Positions 6,167-11,173 of a DNA stretch of 11,173 nucleotides are shown here, piece after piece. The stretch covers positions 1-11,173 of the forward strand of contig DAOTXW010000005.1 of assembly GCA_034435035.1 (NCBI GenBank). Reading direction: 5' to 3'. Origin of the DNA: JAHEME01 sp034435035. GTDB lineage: Bacteria; Chloroflexota; Anaerolineae; Aggregatilineales; UBA3940. A program made the translations under genes and the position numbers. The notes below the pieces were generated by a model. It worked only from the letters and a program-made list of their open reading frames with translations. It was not told where the DNA came from and made no database searches. Each line of letters opens with the position of its first letter. Positions within the stretch are counted from its first letter, which is position 1.

Positions 6167-6206
6167 GCGGGGCAGGGAAGGCCAATGCGCCCTCTCCCTG
6201 CCCCGC
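6167..6206. terminator. convergent (bidirectional) hairpin terminator
   Basis: GCGGGGCAGGGA (6167-6178) and TCCCTGCCCCGC (6195-6206) form a perfect 12-bp stem, which can extend by three more pairs across a one-base bulge. It lies midway between the convergent stops at 6142 and 6229. On the minus strand it is followed by TTTGATT, a partial U tract serving the SH3b gene. On the plus strand the trailing sequence is poorer in T (CGATTCTGT). This is the best terminator in the window. Confidence 0.75.
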
Positions 6207-6228
6207 CGATTCTGTCAGCGGCGGGCGC

Positions 6229-7413
6229 TTACCGCACCGTGACGTACAGCGCCGAAACCCAGCCCTTCTGCCCCTGGTAGGTGATGGCGTACCAGCCGGG
6301 CGCCTGATCGACGATCGGGTAGGCCGCGCCGGGGAAGATCACGCCGATGACGGGGTGGTTGGTGCCGGGGCCGGCCCGCACATTCAGCCCCGTCACGGCC
6401 TCCACGCTGGTGCCGGTCGGCTGGCTGGCGCTGAAGACCAGCACCAGCGGCCCGTAGACGTAGGCCGTCTGCCCGTTGTAGGTGATCGCGTACCACAGGC
6501 CGCTCTGGCCGGTCACCGGGAAGCTGCTGCCCGGCGAGATCTGGGCGATCACCGGGTGCTCCAGCCCCGGCCCGCTGCGGACGTTCATGGTGATCGTGGG
6601 CTGTGCCAGCTGCCCGCTGCCGCCGGCGGGCGGCGGGGCCGGGACGGGGGCTGCCGGGGCCGCCGCGCCGGCGGTGACCACCAGCGCCGCGTCATCCCAG
6701 TATACGTTGTTGATCACCGCCGGGTACTGGAAGGTGGTATAGGTGAAGACCGTGACAAATCCGCCCTGGGCGCGGGCGCTGACGACCAGCTGCTCGAAGT
6801 GATCGTGGATGTTGTAATCCGCCGACCAGACGATGTTCGGGCTGGCCCAGTCCGTGCCGCCGGTGGGGTCGATGCCGATGCGCAGGGTGGTGGGGTTGGC
6901 GCCCAGCCCGTAATTGCTGTCGTGGTTGTCGCCGCAGTCCGAGCCGCCGTCGCCGGTGGGCCTGCAGAAGCCCGACCAGGTATGGCCGTAGATGGTGAAC
7001 TGGAGCGGCGCGTTGGCGGGCACGGCCACCCGCTGGTAGACGCCGGCCTTCCACATCACGGACGGGCGGAAGATCTGCTGGGCGGCGTTCCCGGAGCGCA
7101 CGCGCACCGGGTCGCGGTAGATGGGCGCGATGTCATACTCCGGCACCGCGTATTCGGGGCCGGGGTCGTTGTACCACCACGGGCTCCAGCCTTCGGCGAT
7201 ATGCCCGCCGCCCTCCGGGGTCACGTACAGAGGGTAGTCGTATTTGCCATCGGGCGTGGTGAACGGCTCGAAGCCGGGGTTGATCAGCAGGTTGGCGCCC
7301 TGCGCCGGCGGGGCGGCCAGCGCCGGCGCTGACCCGAACAGCCCGGCCAGCGCGGCAGCGGCCAGCACGGCCCCCGCCCGCCGCCCCGTCTTTCCGATCC
7401 CTCGATTCTGCAT
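6229..7413 (-). CDS. secreted protein with jelly-roll-like region and two SH3b domains
   Basis: Encodes 394 residues from the ATG at 7413, chosen because GGAGGAGG lies 5 bases upstream and the protein then begins with a good signal peptide (RR near residue 11, hydrophobic core to 30, predicted cleavage after the ALA ending at 33). Residues 40-247 begin NLLINPGFE and end with an NNVYWDDAALVV motif, the pattern of carbohydrate-binding-like beta-sandwiches whose last strand reads 'D-x-V/A-x-V'. Cys150 and Cys160 may pair. A Pro/Ala linker (248-268) leads to two bacterial SH3 domains, at about 273-326 (MNVRSGPGLEHPVI) and 338-393 (LNVRAGPGTNHPVI), which resemble each other strongly and probably arose by internal duplication. 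SH3b domains commonly bind cell-wall or surface ligands. No catalytic domain is seen. Envelope or extracellular role inferred. Confidence 0.88.
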   Translation of the reverse strand: MQNRGIGKTGRRAGAVLAAAALAGLFGSAPALAAPPAQGANLLINPGFEPFTTPDGKYDYPLYVTPEGGGHIAEGWSPWWYNDPGPEYAVPEYDIAPIYRDPVRVRSGNAAQQIFRPSVMWKAGVYQRVAVPANAPLQFTIYGHTWSGFCRPTGDGGSDCGDNHDSNYGLGANPTTLRIGIDPTGGTDWASPNIVWSADYNIHDHFEQLVVSARAQGGFVTVFTYTTFQYPAVINNVYWDDAALVVTAGAAAPAAPVPAPPPAGGSGQLAQPTITMNVRSGPGLEHPVIAQISPGSSFPVTGQSGLWYAITYNGQTAYVYGPLVLVFSASQPTGTSVEAVTGLNVRAGPGTNHPVIGVIFPGAAYPIVDQAPGWYAITYQGQKGWVSALYVTVR

Positions 7414-7453
7414 CACGGCCTCCTCCAGACATCCGGTTTCCGCTTCCAGGGCG

Positions 7454-7481
7454 ATCATACCACGGGGAGGCCCCGGCGCAA
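7454..7481 (-). promoter_or_regulatory. probable promoter for the SH3b protein gene
   Basis: On the minus strand TATGAT (7459-7454, five of six) is preceded at 16 bases by TTGCGC (7481-7476, three of six, with the TTG core). The predicted start near 7447 leaves a leader of about 34 nt to the ATG at 7413. It would separate this gene from the exporter operon upstream. Confidence 0.4.
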
Positions 7482-7490
7482 CCCGCGGCG

Positions 7491-7508
7491 GATCGGCGGG
7501 CCGCCGGC
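7491..7508 (-). terminator. possible weak hairpin after the exporter operon
   Basis: Just past the stop of the second MFS gene (7511), the 97-bp gap contains complementary CGGCGG / CCGCCG arms and several overlapping GC pairings, but no U tract follows. Because the whole gap is GC-rich, such pairings arise easily by chance. Confidence 0.2.
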
Positions 7509-7510
7509 GC

Positions 7511-8899
7511 TCACTCGCCGGCCGGCGCCGGCTCCAGGGTCGGGAGGATCGCCGGGGGCGCGGCGGGCGCGGCGTCGGGCAGCAGATGCTCGACCCGGCG
7601 GATGGGCGGGATCAGGAACGCCGCCAGCGACAAGACCGTCACCAGCAGCCCCACCACCAGGAAGGCCATGCCGGCGGGCCGGCCCGGCCCCAGCGTCAGC
7701 GCCGCGCCGAGCGCCGTGCCCGCCAGCGGCCCATCGGCGGCCATCAGCGGGCCGAAGACCCGATCCACCAGCGGCCCGGAAAGCAGGATGGCGGGCAGGC
7801 TGGTGCACCAGGCGATCATGCGGCGGACGGCGAACACCCGCCCCTGCACATCCGGCTCCACCTTGCGCTGCCAGATCGCCTGGCTGCAGCCGTTCTGGAT
7901 CGGCATGAAGATCATCAGCACAAAGCCGGCCCCGGCGATCAGCGGGACCGAGTAGCGCAGGCCGGTGGCGGCGATCGCCAGGCCGGCCAGCACCCCGCCG
8001 CCCAGCAGCCCATCGATCTTGCGGCGCGGCCCGCCCCAGGCGCTCATGATCAGCGTCCCGGCCAGCATCCCCACCCCCAGCACCGAGGCGACCAGGCCGG
8101 CCACCTGCGGCGTCGATCCGTCCAGCAGCAGCGGCGCCCACAGCGGCTGGATGAAGCCGGTCAGGAAGTTCAGGGAGGCGAAGTAGATCAGCAGCCCCAG
8201 CAGCGGGCGGCGGGCCAGGATGTAGCGGAAGCCGAACTGCTGCTCCTGCCACAGCGAGCCGCGGGCCTGCGCCCCGGCCTCCGAGCGCTCCGGGCGCGGG
8301 ATGCTCACCGCCAGCAGCGTCCCGACCGCGAAGGCGAAGGTGGCGAAGTCGATGGCGGCGATGCCGCCGACGCCGATGGCGACGAACAGCACGCCGCCGA
8401 TGGCCGGGGCGAGCAGCTGGCCCAGCGCCTCGCCGATCTGCACCATGCCGGCGGCCCGGCCCAGCTGCTCGCGGGGCACCAGCAGCGTCTGCGCCGCCGA
8501 CCAGGCCGGCCACTGCAGCGTGTTGAAGGCCGAGTTCACCAGCGTCGCCAGCAGGACGTGCCACACCTCCAGGCTCCCGGTGAGGTACAGCAGCACCACC
8601 GCCAGCGTGCTGAGGCCGGCGCCGGTATCGCTGACGATCATCGCCACGCGGCGATCCCAGCGGTCGGCCAGCGCCCCGGCCAGCGGCGAGAAGGCGATCT
8701 GCGGCAGCGTGTAGGCGAATACGTTGAGTGCAAACAGCGTGGTCGATCCGGTCGTCGTGTAGACGTACACCCCCAGCGCGAAGCCGGTCAGGTTGGAGCC
8801 GATCGCGGAGATCAGCTGCCCGAACCAGATCAGCAGGAACGTGCGCCCCCCCCGGGTGCTGAAGAACGGCGTCGAAGCGGCGTCAGCGTGTGCGGTCAT
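7511..8899 (-). CDS. MFS transporter, MFS_3 / EntS-MefA-like exporter (second copy)
   Basis: Encodes 462 residues from the ATG at 8899, with GGGAGAG 5 bases upstream; 35 further open codons upstream are Arg/Pro-rich noise. Its twelve hydrophobic helices and length fit the drug-exporter branch of the major facilitator superfamily (enterobactin exporter EntS and macrolide efflux MefA class). The family's motif A is at 75-84 (GALADRWDRR) between helices 2 and 3, at the cytoplasmic side of the inner membrane. Other landmarks are LLVPREQLGRAAGM, GTLIMSAWGGPRR and PDVQGRVFAVRRMIA. The cytoplasmic C-terminal tail is Pro/Ala-rich. It follows its paralogue by 43 bp and is likely co-transcribed with it. 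Proton-driven efflux is expected from the family; the substrate is unknown. Confidence 0.92.
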   Translation of the reverse strand: MTAHADAASTPFFSTRGGRTFLLIWFGQLISAIGSNLTGFALGVYVYTTTGSTTLFALNVFAYTLPQIAFSPLAGALADRWDRRVAMIVSDTGAGLSTLAVVLLYLTGSLEVWHVLLATLVNSAFNTLQWPAWSAAQTLLVPREQLGRAAGMVQIGEALGQLLAPAIGGVLFVAIGVGGIAAIDFATFAFAVGTLLAVSIPRPERSEAGAQARGSLWQEQQFGFRYILARRPLLGLLIYFASLNFLTGFIQPLWAPLLLDGSTPQVAGLVASVLGVGMLAGTLIMSAWGGPRRKIDGLLGGGVLAGLAIAATGLRYSVPLIAGAGFVLMIFMPIQNGCSQAIWQRKVEPDVQGRVFAVRRMIAWCTSLPAILLSGPLVDRVFGPLMAADGPLAGTALGAALTLGPGRPAGMAFLVVGLLVTVLSLAAFLIPPIRRVEHLLPDAAPAAPPAILPTLEPAPAGE

Positions 8900-8942
8900 C
8901 GGGTCTCTCCCTGGAAACAGCAGCGAGCGATAAACGATGCGA

Positions 8943-10310
8943 TCAGGCGGCGGCGGGCGCAGCCTCCGGCACTGCCGCCGCCTCGCCCCCGGCCGGCAGC
9001 GCATCCGGCAGCTCCAGCTCCACCCGGCGGATGCGCGGGTGCAGCAGGTGGATACACGAGAAGGCGGTGTACAGCAGCCCGCTGATCAGCCAGATCAGCC
9101 CCATGCCGCGCCCCGGCCCTACCCCGACGATCCGCCCGATGACCGTATCGGCCAGCGCCCCGCCGGGCAGCAGCAGCGGCTCGAACACGTAGTCGGCCAG
9201 CGGCCCGGCCAGCAGCTGCGCGATCGGGATGATCGAGAAGGCGATCATGCTCCGCACGGCGAACACCCGGCCCTGCACGTCGGGCGCGACTTTGCTCTGC
9301 CACAGCGCCTGGCTGCTGCCGTTGGTGATCGGGATCGTCATGAGCATCAGAAAGCCGCTGACGGTGATCAGCGCCAGCGACGGCAGGCCGGTCAGCAGGG
9401 CGAACAGCCCGGTCACGATGTCGCCGAAGGCGATGCCGTAGAGGCGGCGCCGGGGTCCGCCCCAGGCGCTCATGATCAGCGTGCCGGCCACCATCCCCAC
9501 CCCCATGATCGATCCCATGAAGCCCCACACATCCGGGGTGGTCATCTCCAGCACCATCGGTGTGAGCAGCGGGTAAGCCAGGCTGAACAGGAAGTTGCAC
9601 ACTGCAAAGACGATCAGCAGGTAGAGCAGGCCGCGGCGCTCGCGCAGGTAGCGCAGCCCGAAGCCCGCCTCGTGCAGAAAGGCGCGCAGGCCGGTGTGCT
9701 CGTGGGCATCGCTGGTGCGCTCCGGCTGCGGGATGCTCACCGCCAGCAGCGTCCCAACGGCGAACAGAAACGAGCCGCCGTCCAGCGCGAACAGCGTCGC
9801 CAGGCCGCCCCGGACGTAGATCACCCCGGCGATGGCGGGCGCGACCAGCTGGGAGATGGCCTCGGCGGCCTGCACCATGCCGGAGGCCCGGCCCAGCTGC
9901 TCGCGGGGCACCAGCAGGGTGGTCGCCGCGCCGTAGGCGGGCCACTGGAAGGCGCCGGCGGTGGCGGCGGCGAAGGTCGCGACGTAGATGTGCCACACCT
10001 CCAGCCGGCCCGCCGCGTACAGGGCCAGCATCGACAGCGTGGCCAGCCCGGCCAGCGTATCGCTCAGGATCAGGATCAGGCGCCGGCTGACGCGGTCAAC
10101 GATCACCCCCGCGGCCGGCGAAAAGAGGATCCTGGGCAGGAAGTACGCCACCAGATTCAGCGCAAACTGGGTGGTCGAGCCGGTGCGTTCGTAGATCCAC
10201 ACGCCCAGCCCGAAGTACGTCAGCCCGGAGCCGATCAGCGAGATCATCTGCCCGGCCCAGATCACCCCGAAGGTGATCAGGCCCCGCCGGGCGGGGGTTG
10301 GTGCGGTCAT
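8943..10310 (-). CDS. MFS transporter, MFS_3 / EntS-MefA-like exporter (first copy)
   Basis: Encodes 455 residues; an AGGGGG SD lies about 8 bases before the ATG at 10310. It is a twelve-helix major facilitator of the same subfamily as the next gene. Motif A is at 68-77 (GVIVDRVSRR), then LLVPREQLGRASGM, LLAVSIPQPER in the region before the central loop, GTLIMSAWGGPRR and PDVQGRVFAVRSMIA in the C-terminal half. The last of these is nearly identical to its paralogue, and both proteins begin MTA, from the same ATGACCGCAC. The C-terminus is an Ala/Pro/Glu-rich cytoplasmic tail. It lies 48 bp after the single-span membrane-protein gene. Export of a small amphipathic compound, such as a drug or metabolite, is the family expectation; the real substrate is not visible. 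Confidence 0.92.
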   Translation of the reverse strand: MTAPTPARRGLITFGVIWAGQMISLIGSGLTYFGLGVWIYERTGSTTQFALNLVAYFLPRILFSPAAGVIVDRVSRRLILILSDTLAGLATLSMLALYAAGRLEVWHIYVATFAAATAGAFQWPAYGAATTLLVPREQLGRASGMVQAAEAISQLVAPAIAGVIYVRGGLATLFALDGGSFLFAVGTLLAVSIPQPERTSDAHEHTGLRAFLHEAGFGLRYLRERRGLLYLLIVFAVCNFLFSLAYPLLTPMVLEMTTPDVWGFMGSIMGVGMVAGTLIMSAWGGPRRRLYGIAFGDIVTGLFALLTGLPSLALITVSGFLMLMTIPITNGSSQALWQSKVAPDVQGRVFAVRSMIAFSIIPIAQLLAGPLADYVFEPLLLPGGALADTVIGRIVGVGPGRGMGLIWLISGLLYTAFSCIHLLHPRIRRVELELPDALPAGGEAAAVPEAAPAAA

Positions 10311-10358
10311 CGGGCTGCCCCCTGTCCGGTCAGGCGCCGTCGGCCCCGGCGGCGCTGC

Positions 10359-10898
10359 CTACCCATTTACGACCTGATCGACGGCGTCGCGCAGCCGGTC
10401 GAGCGTATCCACGCGGATGGGCAGGCCCCAGTACTCGGTCCGGCCCCCGCGGAAGACCAGTTCGCCCTCATGCCCGAAGACCTCCAGCGGGAAGAACAGC
10501 CGGATCGGGTCGGCGATGTCAACCCGGCGGCCGGGGACCTTGACCGGCTCGGCGTACAGCAGCTCGACGGCCACCCCTTCGCGGCGGGCCTGGTCAAAGC
10601 GCTCCTCCCGCCAGCCGAAGCCCTCGTAGAAGCCGGTCTCGTGCACCAGGGTGGCGTTGGCGGCCTCCAGCAGGAGGTCATACTCCGGATCGCCCGGCTC
10701 ATAGATGAAGCTCTGGCCGCGGTAGTAGAGCGCGATCTGGACCGGCGCGCCCCGCACCACATCGGCGGAGAACAGCAGGTTGCCGCTGAGGGCCGCCGGC
10801 AGCAGGAACAGCAGGCAGATGGCGGCCACGATCAGCATCCCCACCAGCCCGATCCAGTTGTAGCGGCTGCGCCGCCTGCCCAGCATCTCGTCAGCCAT
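10359..10898 (-). CDS. single-span membrane-anchored protein, unknown function
   Basis: Encodes 179 residues; GGGAG lies 9 bases before the ATG at 10898. Residues 1-13 are charged and basic (GRRRSR). One strong hydrophobic helix spans about 14-38, and the rest (39-179) is hydrophilic with alternating beta-like segments (APVQIALYYRGQSFIY, VELLYAEPVKV). It therefore reads as a type II, signal-anchored protein with an extracytoplasmic domain of about 140 residues. I recognise no family, and no cysteine pairs or catalytic motifs stand out. It is the first gene of the exporter operon, directly under a consensus promoter. It could be an accessory or sensing protein for the two pumps, but only the context says so. 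Confidence 0.8.
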   Translation of the reverse strand: MADEMLGRRRSRYNWIGLVGMLIVAAICLLFLLPAALSGNLLFSADVVRGAPVQIALYYRGQSFIYEPGDPEYDLLLEAANATLVHETGFYEGFGWREERFDQARREGVAVELLYAEPVKVPGRRVDIADPIRLFFPLEVFGHEGELVFRGGRTEYWGLPIRVDTLDRLRDAVDQVVNG

Positions 10899-10923
10899 AT
10901 GTTCGCGCTCCCATCCTGCCAGC

Positions 10924-10961
10924 GATTGACATTATAAAGCAGGTTATTTATTTTGTCAATC
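10924..10961. promoter_or_regulatory. consensus sigma-70 promoter within an inverted repeat
   Basis: On the minus strand TTGACA (10959-10954), exactly 17 bases, then TATAAT (10936-10931): a perfect consensus promoter with a start near 10924 and a leader of about 25 nt to the gene at 10898. The same segment is bounded by an 8-bp inverted repeat, GATTGACA (10924-10931) and TGTCAATC (10954-10961), centres 30 bp apart, about three helical turns. Because of this symmetry the plus strand also carries TTGACA (10926-10931), 17 bases, TATTTT (10949-10954), a weaker opposing promoter. A strong promoter flanked by matched half-sites suggests repression by a dimer or looping tetramer. The motifs are seen; the regulator is inferred. 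Confidence 0.75.
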
Positions 10962-11014
10962 TAAAAGTGAATATTGTTGATTCTGGTCTGCATTTCTCTG
11001 CCAGCCGCGGCAGC

Positions 11015-11032
11015 ATTAGATATTTGTCTAAT
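11015..11032. promoter_or_regulatory. AT-rich inverted repeat, possible operator
   Basis: ATTAGA and TCTAAT flank a 6-base centre (TATTTG). Size and base content resemble the operators of MarR- or TetR-like dimers. It lies about 57 bp upstream of the consensus promoter's -35 box, in an AT-rich island within otherwise very GC-rich DNA. No regulator gene is inside the window, so the assignment is speculative. Confidence 0.35.
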
Positions 11033-11048
11033 TTAGCAACATGGTAAT

Positions 11049-11173
11049 CCCGCCCGGCGGGTCTGTCAAGGGGCCGGCGGCGCCGCCGGCCGGAATCGAA
11101 CCCTCGCCGGCTGGCGGGCCGGCGAGCGTCCGTCAGGCGGGCCGGGGCGGTCGCCTTGACAGCCGCCCCGGCC
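11049..11173. repeat. cluster of GC-rich palindromes at the window edge
   Basis: Four perfect inverted repeats follow each other: CCCGCC/GGCGGG (11049-11061), a 20-bp palindrome with 10-base arms (11072-11091), a 9-bp stem CTCGCCGGC/GCCGGCGAG with a 6-base loop (11103-11126), and an 11-bp stem with a 12-base loop (11140-11150 with 11163-11173). A further 9-base inverted pair, CTGTCAAGG (11063-11071) and CCTTGACAG (11154-11162), spans most of the block. The stretch has no convincing gene. It may hold terminators of the next gene to the right, or be a hairpin-rich intergenic repeat. Confidence 0.6.

Noticed and set aside
5299..9085. Long plus-strand open frames of 677 and 613 codons (5299-7332 and 7244-9085)
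   Set aside because: They run out of frame through the lipoprotein gene or antisense to the SH3b and second MFS genes; repetitive Arg/Gly/Ala content and no supporting start signal.
8937..10937. 666-codon open frame on the plus strand across both MFS and the anchored-protein genes
   Set aside because: It is fully antisense to three genes with clear membrane and family signatures. The translation is His/Gln/Arg/Gly low-complexity sequence, a shadow of the exporter codons.
11092..11102. tRNA T-arm-like sequence GGTTCGATTCC on the minus strand
   Set aside because: The five-base T stem has two mismatches, no matching acceptor stem or CCA is found, and no anticodon arm fits upstream.
10948..11173. 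Open minus-strand frame running in from the right edge and ending in TAA inside the promoter
   Set aside because: It crosses all four palindromes and the AT-rich island, its product is Arg-rich without recognisable structure, and no start is visible. A gene end from beyond the window cannot be fully excluded.
11041..11173. Plus-strand frame from ATG at 11041 open to the window edge
   Set aside because: There is no SD before the ATG, and the translation is Pro/Gly/Ala over palindromes. Only 44 codons are visible, so a real gene beyond cannot be judged.
1..11173. CRISPR array, toxin-antitoxin, restriction-modification, retron or phage module
   Set aside because: I looked for spaced direct repeats, nuclease, methylase, reverse transcriptase, integrase and small paired ORFs and saw none. 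The large genes are transport, binding-repeat, redox and sugar-metabolism families.

Overview
This window looks like an ordinary chromosomal segment of a GC-rich bacterium, most likely a Chloroflexota member of the Anaerolineae kind. The basis is very high GC with G/C-ending codons, SD-led genes, a Cys-lipoprotein with an Ala/Thr/Pro linker, SH3b-repeat exported proteins and several TPR proteins. No marker gene fixes the phylum, so this is inference. I see no rRNA, tRNA, CRISPR array, transposase, integrase or recognisable defence system.

Layout, left to right. (1) A minus-strand run at 66-2218, read right to left: a four-helix membrane protein with conserved-looking histidines, a TPR protein built on an exact 40-residue period, and a small multi-pass membrane protein. 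(2) A plus-strand pair at 2430-3813: a second, 34-residue-type TPR protein, followed 7 bp later by a transaldolase-family enzyme whose diagnostic residues point to fructose-6-phosphate aldolase. The promoter TTGCCA-N17-TACACT precedes the pair. (3) An SDR-DUF2867 (YbjT-like) protein at 3810-5279 on the minus strand. Its stop overlaps that of the aldolase in a shared CTAG. (4) Divergent from it, a predicted lipoprotein with a C-terminal discoidin-like beta-sandwich (5477-6142). (5) A convergent hairpin terminator at 6167-6206, then a secreted protein with a jelly-roll-like region and two SH3b domains (6229-7413, minus). (6) A minus-strand operon at 7511-10898: a single-span membrane-anchored protein and two tandem paralogous MFS_3-type exporters. 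(7) An AT-rich regulatory island (about 10920-11045) with a perfect consensus sigma-70 promoter (TTGACA-N17-TATAAT) inside an 8-bp inverted repeat, then a run of GC-rich palindromes to the window edge.

Working together: the clearest unit is the exporter operon 10898 to 7511. An anchored extracytoplasmic protein and two duplicated efflux pumps are driven by a strong promoter that looks operator-controlled. The two exported proteins in the middle are probably envelope or surface proteins. The TPR-aldolase pair is probably co-transcribed. Nothing shows a coordinated new pathway. The most notable points are the symmetric promoter island, the F6PA-type residues, the paired exporters and the palindrome cluster at the right edge.
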